A DNA stretch of 64,000 nucleotides from Streptomyces antioxidans (GTDB taxonomy: Bacteria; Actinomycetota; Actinomycetes; Streptomycetales; Streptomycetaceae), in contig NZ_LAKD02000027.1 of NCBI RefSeq assembly GCF_000968685.2, positions 62,001 through 126,000 on the forward strand, read 5' to 3'. Under the pieces are notes generated by a model, which was not told the DNA's origin, did no database searches, and saw nothing but the letters and a program-made list of their open reading frames with translations. Positions 10,260 to 18,463 of the stretch are shown piece by piece; the first letter of the stretch is position 1; the number at the start of each line of letters is the position of its first letter. The position numbers and the translations under genes were made by a program.

Positions 10260-11044
10260 AGGTCCACCACCTCAACTGCGGCACCATGCACCTGCGCGGC
10301 GGACCGCGGCTGGTCTGCCACGTCCTCCTGCTGGAGACGGACGCACAGGGCCTCGTGCTCGTCGACTCCGGCTTCGGCTTCATGGACATCGCCACCCACG
10401 GCCGCCGCGTGGGCCCGGTCCGCCACTACATCAAACCGGCCCTGGACCCCGAAGAAACCGCCGCCCGCCAGGTCGAACGGCTCGGCTTCCACCGCGATGA
10501 CGTCCGCCACATCGTCCTCACCCACTTCGACGCCGACCACATCGGCGGCCTCGCCGACTTTCCGCACGCCACCGTCCACGTCACCGCGGCCGAGGCACAC
10601 GGCGCGCTCCACGCACCCTCCTGGCGCGAACGCCTCCGCTTCCGCCCCGCGCAGTGGGCCCACGGCCCGAGCGTCGTCGAACACAGCCCGGACGGCGAGG
10701 CGTGGCGCGGGTTCGCCGCCGCCAAGGAGCTCGACTCCGTCGCGCCCGGCGTCGTCCTGGTCTCCCTCCCGGGCCACACCCGTGGCCACGCCTGCGTCGC
10801 GGTCGACACCGGCAGCCACTGGATCCTGCACGCGGGCGACGCCTTCTACCACCCGGGCACCCTCGGCGGCAGCGCCCCCGTGCCCATGGCCCTCCGCGTC
10901 ATGGAAGCGGCTGTCGCGTACGACCGGAAACGCGTCCGCGACAACCACGCCCGCCTCGGCGAGCTGCACCGGCGCGCGGAACCCGACCTGACGGTCATCT
11001 GCGCCCACGACCCCGCCCTGTACGAACGGATGCGGGGCGGCTGA
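10256..11044 (+). CDS. MBL-fold metallo-hydrolase, lactonase-like
   Basis: 262 residues, GTG start inside the end of the NTF2-like gene. It has an intact dinuclear zinc motif [10 protein letters not shown] (about residues 89-98), a VDSGFGF strand before it, a later LPGHTRGHA with the third His, and HAGDAFY with the bridging Asp. The layout resembles quorum-quenching lactonases and related hydrolases, but the substrate is not determined. It is the last gene of the TetR-controlled operon and is followed by a strong hairpin. Confidence 0.85.
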   Translation: MKVHHLNCGTMHLRGGPRLVCHVLLLETDAQGLVLVDSGFGFMDIATHGRRVGPVRHYIKPALDPEETAARQVERLGFHRDDVRHIVLTHFDADHIGGLADFPHATVHVTAAEAHGALHAPSWRERLRFRPAQWAHGPSVVEHSPDGEAWRGFAAAKELDSVAPGVVLVSLPGHTRGHACVAVDTGSHWILHAGDAFYHPGTLGGSAPVPMALRVMEAAVAYDRKRVRDNHARLGELHRRAEPDLTVICAHDPALYERMRGG

Positions 11045-11050
11045 GGGAAG

Positions 11051-11079
11051 GGCCCGGGTGCCACCACCGCACCCGGGCC
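11051..11079. terminator. bidirectional terminator hairpin
   Basis: Perfect 11-bp arms GGCCCGGGTGC / GCACCCGGGCC with a 7-base loop, seven bases after the MBL stop and 27 bases before the stop of the opposing SDR gene. It should end both converging transcripts. Confidence 0.75.
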
Positions 11080-11106
11080 GAACGGCCGCCACCAGGACTG
11101 CCGGGT

Positions 11107-11799
11107 CTACCAGGGCACCGGCTGGTCCTGGTGGTTGAGGAACTTCAGGCCCGGTTCGCCACTGTGGCGGTCGATCGTGTCCACCACGCCCGGGATGGAC
11201 TGGTCGATGCTCAGCGGTGCGTCCGGTCCGCCGAGTTCGGTACGGACGTGGCCGGGGCACATGAGCAGCAGCGTGTGCGCGGCATCGGCGTACCGGGCGG
11301 CGTAGCTGCGCATCAGCTGGTTCAGGGCGGATTTGCTGGCGCGGTAGACGTCCTGGCCGCCCTTGGTGTTGAGGCTGAGGCTGCCCTGGCGCGAGGACAT
11401 GACGCCGATGGTCCCGGTCGGGGCGACCAGTTCGCGCAGCGACTCGATCACGCGCATCGGGCTGAGCGCGTTCGTGACCATGACCTCGGTGAACATCTCC
11501 GTCGGAACGTCGCCGACCGGAATGTTGCCCCGGGTGATGGCGGCGTTGACGAACAGCAGGTCGAGCGAGCGGCCCGCCAGCCGCTTGCGCAGCGCGGCGA
11601 CCTCGTCCGGCTCCGTCATGTCCACCGACTCGACCGTGACCCGGCCCCCGGACGCCTCGGCCAGGTCGTGGAGGCCGGTGCGCCGCTCGCCCCGGACGGT
11701 GCCGATGACGTTCCAGCCGCGGTGCGCGTACTCGGTGGCGAGGCCGAGTCCGAGGGCACGGGAGGCGCCGATGATGAGAGCGGTCCTGGGGGCGCTCAC
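11107..11799 (-). CDS. short-chain dehydrogenase/reductase
   Basis: About 230 residues from the GTG at 11799, which overlaps the stop of the upstream gene (GTGA). The Rossmann motif ALIIGASRALGLGLA and the catalytic YRASKSA (Tyr-x-x-x-Lys) identify a classical SDR; VMSSRQGS supplies the serine. A longer start at 11835 is possible but would overlap the neighbour more. It forms a two-gene operon with the NmrA-like gene and faces the LysR regulator across the shared promoter. Substrate unknown. Confidence 0.88.
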   Translation of the reverse strand: MSAPRTALIIGASRALGLGLATEYAHRGWNVIGTVRGERRTGLHDLAEASGGRVTVESVDMTEPDEVAALRKRLAGRSLDLLFVNAAITRGNIPVGDVPTEMFTEVMVTNALSPMRVIESLRELVAPTGTIGVMSSRQGSLSLNTKGGQDVYRASKSALNQLMRSYAARYADAAHTLLLMCPGHVRTELGGPDAPLSIDQSIPGVVDTIDRHSGEPGLKFLNHQDQPVPW

Positions 11800-12692
11800 G
11801 CCTGGACCGCCGGCTTCAGGACCTCTTCGCACCACTGGCGGAAGGTGGTCGGACTGGTGGTCTCGGGGGTGCGCCGCACGCCCTCGTCGATGCCGTCGTC
11901 CTTGGCGCGCATCATGTCGAGATAGCCCTCCACGAGCGCGTTCCCCATGCCGCGCCCGGTGAGTGCGGCGCGGACGTCCTCAAGCGACTGCCGCTGGTAG
12001 CGGATCGGGCGGCCGAAGACCTCGGACATGATGCGCGCCATGTCGTTCGCGGAAAGGTCTTCGGGGCCCAGCACCGGGACCTCGCCCGTCCCGGTCCACG
12101 AGCGGTCGAGCAGCAGACCGGCGGCGGCCGCGGCGATGTCCCCGGTGGCGGCCATCGGCGCCGTGCGGTCGGCGGTGGCGGTGTCGGTGAACACGCCGTC
12201 GTCGCGGATCGAGGCCACCTGCCGCAGCAGGTTCTCCATGAAGGAGCCGCAGGCGAGCGCCCGGTAGGCCACGCCCGTGCCCGCGATGAGGTCGTCCATG
12301 GCCAGCGACGCCGTCACATGCCCGGCTCGGCCGGCGGCGGGAGTGCCGCGGCCGAGCGCCGAGACGCCGACGACGTGTCCGACCCCGTGGGCCGTGAACG
12401 CCTTCGCGGCGGCGCGGGTGAACCCGGAGTAGGCGGCGTCCAGACTCGGCGCCTGCGGGTGGGGCGGGACCAGCCAGAAGACGGCGTCCGCGCCCGCGAA
12501 GGCCCGGTCGACGACCTCGGCGTCGCCGTGCGAACCGGTGACGACGTCGACGCGGGCGCGGACGGCGTCGGGGAGTTTCCCCGGGTCGCGCACGATGACG
12601 CGCAGCTCTTCGCCGCGCTCGGGGGCCTCGTCAAGCAGGATTCCCAGGACCCGGCCGCCGATCTGGCCGGTGGGAGCGGTGATAACGATCAT
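11796..12692 (-). CDS. NmrA-like NAD(P)-binding reductase
   Basis: 298 residues from the ATG at 12692. The N-terminus MIVITAPTGQIGGRVLGIL is the GxxGxxG dinucleotide motif of atypical SDRs of the NmrA/azoreductase group, and VSALGRG plus the EDLSANDMARIMSEVFGRPI stretch are common in these proteins. They either reduce quinones or sense NADP(H). It is the first gene of the divergent operon controlled, by position, by the LysR regulator at 12760. Confidence 0.85.
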   Translation of the reverse strand: MIVITAPTGQIGGRVLGILLDEAPERGEELRVIVRDPGKLPDAVRARVDVVTGSHGDAEVVDRAFAGADAVFWLVPPHPQAPSLDAAYSGFTRAAAKAFTAHGVGHVVGVSALGRGTPAAGRAGHVTASLAMDDLIAGTGVAYRALACGSFMENLLRQVASIRDDGVFTDTATADRTAPMAATGDIAAAAAGLLLDRSWTGTGEVPVLGPEDLSANDMARIMSEVFGRPIRYQRQSLEDVRAALTGRGMGNALVEGYLDMMRAKDDGIDEGVRRTPETTSPTTFRQWCEEVLKPAVQA

Positions 12693-12732
12693 GTTGTGAG
12701 TCTCGGCCCGTGCGACCGTGGCGTCCAATACC

Positions 12733-12749
12733 TATCCCGGCGATTGATA
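12733..12749. promoter_or_regulatory. candidate LysR box (T-N11-A)
   Basis: TATC-N9-GATA, an inverted repeat that fits the T-N11-A rule of LysR operators, in the 67-bp gap between the divergent reductase and LysR genes, 10 bases before the regulator's ATG. Confidence 0.55.
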
Positions 12750-12759
12750 CCTTGAGGGC

Positions 12760-13572
12760 ATGGATCTCGATCTGCGCAAGCTCCGCTACTTCGCCGCGGT
12801 GGCCGAGCACCGGCACTTCGGCCGGGCCGCGGAGCGGCTTTTCATCGCCCAGCCGGTCCTCAGCCGCCAAATAAAGGCGTTCGAGCAGGAGTTGGAGTGC
12901 GCCCTGCTCATACGGACCACCCGCAGCGTGGAGCTGACCGCCGCCGGGAAGCAGCTCCACGAGGAGGCGCAGCGGATCCTCGGGACCGTCGCCGCGGCGG
13001 TACGGCGGGTGCACGACGCCGAACGGGGCGCCCAGCGCCTCGTGGTCGCCTTCTCCCCCGGGCTGCATGTGTCGGCGGCGATCCGTGCCTTCACATCGGG
13101 CCACCCGGACGTCGAGACGGACGTCGTCCCGGCCCACTGGTGGCAGGCGGACGCGCCGCTCAGGGACGGCCGGGCCCAGGTCGCGTATCTGCGACAGCCC
13201 TTCGACGCCTCGGGGCTGCGCACCATTCCCATCGGCCACGAGCCCAGGGTCGCCTGCATGCCCTCGACGCATCCGCTGGCGCACCGCGACGAGCTCACCA
13301 CCGCCGACCTCGACGGCGAGACGATGCTCGACGCGACGAACCGGCCGATGTCTTCCATCGAGGAGAAGTTCGAGCTCATCGCCGCCGGGCACGGTATCGC
13401 GCTCATCTCCCTCAGCGCCGCGCGCTCCTACTCCCGCCCCGACCTCGTCCACCTCCCCGTCACGGACATCCCGGGGGCCGAGACCTGTCTGGCCGTCGCC
13501 GCGGACCGGCGCGAGAAGCAACTGGTGCGCGACTTCCTGGAGATCGCCACCGCGACGCTGCGGAGCGCCTGA
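12760..13572 (+). CDS. LysR family transcriptional regulator
   Basis: 270 residues. The N-terminal winged helix-turn-helix is unmistakable: LRKLRYFAAVAEHRHFGRAA, then LFIAQPVLSRQIKAFE (residues 5-45). A substrate-binding domain starts near RLVVAFSPGLH. It is slightly shorter than the usual ~300 residues. Divergent from the NmrA/SDR operon with a T-N11-A box between them, it probably activates or represses those reductases in answer to an electrophile or quinone; this last step is inference. Confidence 0.92.
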   Translation: MDLDLRKLRYFAAVAEHRHFGRAAERLFIAQPVLSRQIKAFEQELECALLIRTTRSVELTAAGKQLHEEAQRILGTVAAAVRRVHDAERGAQRLVVAFSPGLHVSAAIRAFTSGHPDVETDVVPAHWWQADAPLRDGRAQVAYLRQPFDASGLRTIPIGHEPRVACMPSTHPLAHRDELTTADLDGETMLDATNRPMSSIEEKFELIAAGHGIALISLSAARSYSRPDLVHLPVTDIPGAETCLAVAADRREKQLVRDFLEIATATLRSA

Positions 13573-13602
13573 GCGGCCGGTCTCGGGCCCGCCCGGGCCG
13601 GT

Positions 13603-16299
13603 TCAGCCGGGAGCCGGGCCGGGCCTTGAGCGGGTGCCGGGCGGGCGCGCCGGGAAGAGCCGTCTCTGTACGCGCATGACGACATGCCCCAGGCCGGAGA
13701 GCACACCGGCGATCGCGAGGTCGACGAGGGGCAGTGGCTCCGTGCCCAGCAGGGCGCGCAGGGGCGGGAGGTAGACGCCCGCCACCTGCAGGGCCAGGGC
13801 GGTGCCCACGGCGAGCAGCAGGAACGGATTGGCGAGGCTGCCCGGGCGGGCCCGGGAGCCCAGCGCGACGCCGAGCTGGGTGGCGCCCAGGATCAGGAAC
13901 ATCATGGACTGCCAAGGGCGTCCCGCCTCCCGCGCCCAGACTCCGGCGGCCAGCGTGACAGCGGCGACGAAGACCCCCATGACCAGGAGCCGCGGCCAGA
14001 GTCCGGCGCCCAGGACGCTCTCCTCGGGCGGGCGCGGCGGGTGGCGCATCACCCCCGGCTCCACGGGTTCGGCTCCCATCGCCACACCCGGGAGGCCGTG
14101 GGTGAGCAGGTTGATCCACAGGATCTGGGCGGGGAGCAGGGGCAGGGGCATGCCGAGGAACGGGCCGATGAGCATGACCAGGATCTCCGCCGTTCCCCCG
14201 GCGAGCGCGTAGAGCAGGAACCGGCGCACATTGGCGTAGACACGGCGGCCCTCCTCGACGGCGGCGACGACGGTGCCCAGGTTGTCGTCGGCGAGCACCA
14301 GGTCGGCCGCCTGGCGTGCCACTTCGGTGCCGCGCTGTCCCATGGCCACGCCGATGTCCGCGCGGCGCAGCGCGGGACCGTCGTTGACGCCGTCGCCGGT
14401 CATCGCCACCACCTGCCCCGAGGCGCGCCACGCCTGGACGATGTCCAGTTTCTGGTCGGGTGTGGTCCGGGCGTAGATGCGCGAGGCGGTCAGTGGGCCT
14501 GCGGTGCCCCGCCGGATCCGCATCCCCGTGGTGACCTCGTCCTCCCGGGCCACGATGCCCGCTCGCGCGGCCACCGCCCGTGCGGTGAGGGGGTGGTCGC
14601 CGGTGATGAGGACCGGGGTGATACCGGCTTGTTCGCACGCCGTGATGGTGGCCCGGGAGGAGTCGCGGGGCGGGTCGAGGATGCCGACCAGGCCGAGCAG
14701 CGAAAGCCCCGACTCCCAGCTCTCAAGACTCCGGGGCGGTGCCCCGTCGTGGTCGGCCGAGGCGACGGCGAGGACACGGTATCCCTCGCGGGCCAGGGCC
14801 TCGGCCCGGGCGGCGGCCCGGGTCCGGGTGTCCGGGGGGTCGGTGAGGACCGGCGGCCGGAGCATGACCTCGGGGGCTCCCTTGCACACGACCCGCAGTC
14901 CGCCGCCGGGCGCGCGGTGCACCGTCGTCATGCGCTTGCGCGCGCTGTCGAAGGGGATCTCGTCGGTCCGTGGCAGCTCGCGTTCCAGCGCGGCCGGGTC
15001 CAGGCCGAGTCTGGCCCCCGCCGCGAGCAGGGCCGCCTCGGTGGGGTCGCCCATCGCACGCCACCGTCCGTCACCGTCCGAAGGGGGCTCCAGCGCGGCG
15101 TCGTTGCACAGCATCGAGGCGCGCAGCAGCGCGGCCAGGTCCGGGGCGTCGTGCACGGTCACCTGGTGGCCATCGCGTGCGACGCTGCCTTCGGGGGCGT
15201 AGCCGGTGCCGCTGACGGTGGCCTCGCCCCGGGGTGTCCACAGCCGCTCCGCGGCCATCCGGCCCTCGGTCAGGGTGCCTGTCTTGTCGGTGGCGAACAC
15301 CGTGACCGAGCCCAGGGTCTCCACCGCGGGCAGCCGCCGGACGATGGCGTGCCGCTCCGCCATCCGCCGTGCCCCCAGGGCCAGGGCGAGGGTGACCACG
15401 GCGGGCAGGGACTCGGGTACGGCCGCGACCGCGAGGCTGATCGCGGCCACGACCATCAGCTCGACCGGCTGTCCGCGGACCAGCCCCAGGGCGAGCACCA
15501 CCGCGCACAGGGCGACGGTGACGGCCGCCAGCACCCTGCCGAACCGGGCCAGCCGGCGCTGCAGCGGGGTCAGTCCGGGCGTGGTTCCCATCAGGGCGGC
15601 GATCCGGCCGAGCGCGCTGTCCGGTCCCGTGCCGGTGATCCGGACCCGTCCACGGCCGCGGACGACCACCGTGCCCGCCGACACCGTCTCCGCCGACGCC
15701 GTCTCCTCCGGGGCCGTCTCCTCCGGGGCCGTCTCCTCCGGGGCCGTGTCCCCCGACACCGTGTCCGCCGGGCCCTCGGGCGGCGGCCGGTTCGCCCCGG
15801 CCGTCTTCTCCACCGGTACGGACTCACCCGTCAGCGCCGACTCGTCGACCAGGAGCAGGGCCGCGTCGATGACCTCACCGTCGGCGGGCACGATGTCCCC
15901 CTCGCCCAGCAGCACCAGGTCTCCCGGCACCACATCGGCTGCCGGTACGGAACGCTCCCCGCCGTCGCGCACCACCCGGGCGGTGGGCGCGCTGAGGGCC
16001 GTCAGGGCGGTCACGGCCCGTTCCGCGCGTACCTCCTGGACGACACCGACCACGGTGTTCACCGTGATGACGAGCAGGATCACCGCGGCGTCGGGGAGGT
16101 CTCCCGTGGTCAGGGTCAGCACGGCGGCCACGAGCAGGACCACGATCAGCGGGTCGCGCAACTGCTGCAGCACCCGGCGCCACACCGGAGTGCGCCGCTC
16201 CCGCGCGACGACGTTGGCCCCGTACTCCTCCAGCCGCCGCGCCGCCTCCTCCCGCGACAGACCCGCGGCGAAGCGCTCGGCGGGGCGGGGGGTCGGCAT
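13603..16299 (-). CDS. cation-transporting P-type ATPase (P2 type)
   Basis: 898 residues from the ATG at 16299; the frame is open to 16566 but that part overlaps the divergent promoter. Order: cation-ATPase N-terminal domain (LSREEAARRLEEYGANVV), two membrane helices, actuator domain with LTGES (residues ~156-160), the PESLP helix M4, phosphorylation site DKTGT (Asp338), nucleotide domain, hinge TGDGVND, and four to six C-terminal helices with ILWINLLTHGLPGVAMG. The ion-binding Asp of SERCA M6 (LVTDGLP) is His here, so ion choice is uncertain. Residues ~171-209 carry a Thr/Glu/Pro repeat insertion. CtpF, a related pump, belongs to the mycobacterial DosR regulon. Confidence 0.93.
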   Translation of the reverse strand: MPTPRPAERFAAGLSREEAARRLEEYGANVVARERRTPVWRRVLQQLRDPLIVVLLVAAVLTLTTGDLPDAAVILLVITVNTVVGVVQEVRAERAVTALTALSAPTARVVRDGGERSVPAADVVPGDLVLLGEGDIVPADGEVIDAALLLVDESALTGESVPVEKTAGANRPPPEGPADTVSGDTAPEETAPEETAPEETASAETVSAGTVVVRGRGRVRITGTGPDSALGRIAALMGTTPGLTPLQRRLARFGRVLAAVTVALCAVVLALGLVRGQPVELMVVAAISLAVAAVPESLPAVVTLALALGARRMAERHAIVRRLPAVETLGSVTVFATDKTGTLTEGRMAAERLWTPRGEATVSGTGYAPEGSVARDGHQVTVHDAPDLAALLRASMLCNDAALEPPSDGDGRWRAMGDPTEAALLAAGARLGLDPAALERELPRTDEIPFDSARKRMTTVHRAPGGGLRVVCKGAPEVMLRPPVLTDPPDTRTRAAARAEALAREGYRVLAVASADHDGAPPRSLESWESGLSLLGLVGILDPPRDSSRATITACEQAGITPVLITGDHPLTARAVAARAGIVAREDEVTTGMRIRRGTAGPLTASRIYARTTPDQKLDIVQAWRASGQVVAMTGDGVNDGPALRRADIGVAMGQRGTEVARQAADLVLADDNLGTVVAAVEEGRRVYANVRRFLLYALAGGTAEILVMLIGPFLGMPLPLLPAQILWINLLTHGLPGVAMGAEPVEPGVMRHPPRPPEESVLGAGLWPRLLVMGVFVAAVTLAAGVWAREAGRPWQSMMFLILGATQLGVALGSRARPGSLANPFLLLAVGTALALQVAGVYLPPLRALLGTEPLPLVDLAIAGVLSGLGHVVMRVQRRLFPARPPGTRSRPGPAPG
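15695..15754 (-). repeat. 15-bp tandem repeats inside the P-type ATPase gene
   Basis: About four 15-bp units related to GGGGCCGTCTCCTCC (plus-strand reading) in tandem, encoding the repeated APEET/ASAET segments of the pump's actuator domain. In-frame repeats of this kind vary in number by slippage without breaking the gene. Confidence 0.8.
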
Positions 16300-16364
16300 G
16301 CCTTCATCGTGTGGCCGATGTTCCCGGATCGCATCCGGCGCCCGCGGGACCGGGCGACGCGGAC

Positions 16365-16382
16365 CGGAACCGGCCGGTTCCG
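16365..16382. promoter_or_regulatory. 18-bp perfect palindrome between P-type ATPase and universal stress protein
   Basis: CGGAACCGGCCGGTTCCG, a complete palindrome without spacer, in the 182-bp divergent gap, 66 bp from the ATPase start and 100 bp from the stress-protein start. The position suits an operator acting on both genes. Confidence 0.5.
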
Positions 16383-16481
16383 CCGTCAGAACTGATCGGT
16401 CCGAGCGGGGAAGCGGGGCGGTGTGCACGTGGCCACGGGGTACTCGCGGCGGATGAGTCGACCGCAGGAAAGGCGGTGGGG

Positions 16482-17363
16482 ATGATGGCGCTCCCGCTGG
16501 TCGTGGGTGTCGATGGATCGGAGTCCAGCCTGCAGGCCCTGGACTGGGCCGTGGACGAGGCGGCACGCCATGAACTGCCCTTGCACCTGGTCAGCGCTTC
16601 CCGATGGGAGCGGTACGAGGGGCGCCTGCCCTCGTTCGGCACCGACCGTCCGACCGGGGCCGTAGCGGCCGAGAACATCGTCGCGGCCTGCGCGGAACGT
16701 GCCACGTCGCGCAACCCCGACGTGAAGGTGTCCGCCGAGGTCCTGGCCGAGGACACCGTGATGGCGCTGCTGGAGCAGAGCCATGAGGCGTTCGCCGTGG
16801 TCACTGGCTCCCGTGGCAGAGGAGCGATCGCGGGGACGCTTCTGGGGTCGGTCAGCCTGGCGGTGGCGGCGCGTGCCGTCTCCCCGGTGGCCGTGGTCCG
16901 GGGCGGGGAGGAGAACCGCGCGGGCGCCCTCCGGCGCGTGGTCCTCGCGGTCGGCGACCTGGTGGAGGGATCGGCGGCCGTACGGTTCGCCTTCCGTGAG
17001 GCGCGGGCGCGGGACGCCGCACTGCACGCCGTACGCTCCTGGCGACGCCCCGCGCACCCCCATGCGGGCCAGTCGCCGCTGGAGGGTGATGCCAGCGGCC
17101 TGATCTACGAGGAGCAGGCGGCGGCCGTCCTCAGCGAAGTGCTGGACCCGGCCGCGCACGAGCACGACGACGTCACGGTCCACCGTGAGGTCATCGAAGG
17201 AGCGGCGCACCGGGTCCTGGTGGACGTCTCGGTCCAAGCCGATCTGCTGGTCGTCGGTGCCCTCCGGCGCCGTGATCACACCGGACTGCAGCTCGGCCGG
17301 GTCAGCCACACCGTGCTCCACCACTCCGCCTGCCCGGTCGTGATCGTGCCGCAGCAGGTGTGA
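16482..17363 (+). CDS. universal stress protein, two tandem USP domains
   Basis: 293 residues from ATG-ATG at 16482/16485 with GGAAAGGCGGTGGGG upstream. Two UspA domains: the first begins LPLVVGVDGSESSLQALDWA and has the ATP-binding loop TGSRGRGAIAGTLLGSVS; the second ends VGALRRRDHTGLQLGRVSHTVL and CPVVIVP. The second loop lacks the full G-2x-G-9x-G(S/T) pattern. Tandem USPs of this kind are hallmark members of hypoxia/dormancy regulons in actinobacteria. Divergent from the cation pump. Confidence 0.93.
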   Translation: MMALPLVVGVDGSESSLQALDWAVDEAARHELPLHLVSASRWERYEGRLPSFGTDRPTGAVAAENIVAACAERATSRNPDVKVSAEVLAEDTVMALLEQSHEAFAVVTGSRGRGAIAGTLLGSVSLAVAARAVSPVAVVRGGEENRAGALRRVVLAVGDLVEGSAAVRFAFREARARDAALHAVRSWRRPAHPHAGQSPLEGDASGLIYEEQAAAVLSEVLDPAAHEHDDVTVHREVIEGAAHRVLVDVSVQADLLVVGALRRRDHTGLQLGRVSHTVLHHSACPVVIVPQQV

Positions 17364-17389
17364 GCGCATGTCTGCTGCGGCCCGTGGCG

Positions 17390-18265
17390 TCAGGGGGCGT
17401 GGGGCACGACGGCGACGGGGCACGCGGCGTGGTGGAGGAGTGCGTGGGCGACGTGGCCGAGGCGCGGGCCCGCGGGGGGCCGGTGAATGGGGCGGCCGAC
17501 CACCGTCAACTCGGCCTCCGCGGCCGCCCCCAGCAGAACCTCGGTGGCGTGGCCACGTTCGACCCGCTCGGTCACCGGGACGTCGGCATACTTCTCCCGC
17601 CACAGTTCAACGGCTTCCGCCAGCCGCTGGCGCTCCCGTCCGGGTCCGGTGCCCTGCGTCTCGTCGAGAAGCCGCCGCGACCGCGGGCCGTGAGCGAACA
17701 CGGGCACCGGCGCCCAGGCCCGTACGGCGCACACTCCCGTTCCGTGTGCCGCGGCGGTGGCGAAGGCGAACTCGATCGGCGCGGCCGACTCCGGCGGATC
17801 CTGGATGCCGACGACGACATCGCGGGGGCCGGTCCCGGTCCGCGCGCCCCCGTTCCTCCGCACCAGCACGACGGGGCTCTTGGACAGCGCGAGTACATGG
17901 AGGCCGACGGACCCGAGCAGAAAGCCCCCCACAGCACCGCGCCCATGTGAGCCGAGCACCAGCATCTCCGAGCCCGCGCCCCGGGCCACCAGGGCCTCGA
18001 CGGGCGTCTCGGCGACCAGTTCGGTGGCGATGGACATCCCCGGACAGTCGGCCAGCAGACGCGCCTTGGTGTCCTCCAGGGCCTCCTGCGCCCAGAGTCT
18101 GCGCATCTCGGGTGACTGAGCGGTACGAGCTGTCTGCGGCGGCAACATCCAGGCGTGGATCAGCCGCAGCGGAGCACGGCGACACCGCGCCTCCCGCGCC
18201 GCCCAGTGCGCGGCGGCCAGACTCTCGGGGGACCCGTCCACCCCCGCGGTGATGGGATGACTCAT
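17390..18265 (-). CDS. universal stress protein, two tandem USP domains
   Basis: 291 residues from the ATG at 18265; the open frame runs on upstream but without family similarity. Domain 1: MSHPITAGVDGSPESLAAAH and loop LGSHGRGAVGGFLLGSVGLHV, a complete ATP-binding pattern. Domain 2 begins RDVVVGIQDPPESAAPIEFA and ends LGHVAHALLHHAACPVAVVP. It is convergent with the neighbouring USP gene (25-base gap) and divergent from the nitroreductase fusion gene, sharing a promoter region with 21-bp repeats. Confidence 0.93.
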   Translation of the reverse strand: MSHPITAGVDGSPESLAAAHWAAREARCRRAPLRLIHAWMLPPQTARTAQSPEMRRLWAQEALEDTKARLLADCPGMSIATELVAETPVEALVARGAGSEMLVLGSHGRGAVGGFLLGSVGLHVLALSKSPVVLVRRNGGARTGTGPRDVVVGIQDPPESAAPIEFAFATAAAHGTGVCAVRAWAPVPVFAHGPRSRRLLDETQGTGPGRERQRLAEAVELWREKYADVPVTERVERGHATEVLLGAAAEAELTVVGRPIHRPPAGPRLGHVAHALLHHAACPVAVVPHAP

Positions 18266-18280
18266 GGTGATCTCCAAGGA

Positions 18281-18343
18281 TGGCCCCGCCCCGTCGTTGA
18301 ATGGCCTCGTCCCGTCATTGGTTGGCCGTGTCCCGCCGATCGT
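18281..18343. repeat. three 21-bp phased direct repeats in a divergent promoter
   Basis: Three contiguous 21-bp units (18281-18301, 18302-18322, 18323-18343) sharing the core TGGCC-N2-G-N-CCCG. The period equals two helical turns, so a protein would meet the same face of DNA three times. The reverse strand core contains GGGAC or GGGGC followed by GGCC. The array lies in the gap between the universal stress protein and the DUF1918-nitroreductase gene. Confidence 0.7.
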
Positions 18344-18353
18344 GGGGGGGGGG
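18344..18353 (+). repeat. run of ten G residues
   Basis: Ten consecutive G directly after the 21-bp repeat array and 110 bases before the nitroreductase-fusion start. Homopolymers of this length slip during replication and could change promoter spacing; it could also hold a sequencing length error. Confidence 0.8.
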
Positions 18354-18463
18354 ACGGCCACTCGGCCCACAGCGGGGCCATCCGACCCCCCGGTCCGGGG
18401 CTCTCCGTCCCCAGGACACCGCTCACCTGCGGTGACACAGTGGAAGTGAGACAGAGAGGCGGG

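Noticed and set aside
13684-16395. 903-codon plus-strand open frame opposite the P-type ATPase
   Set aside because: Shadow of the ATPase gene, which has DKTGT, TGES and TGDGVND; the shadow has no domain.
18281-18343. 21-bp repeats as a CRISPR array
   Set aside because: Units are contiguous without spacers, only three, and partly degenerate; no cas genes are nearby.
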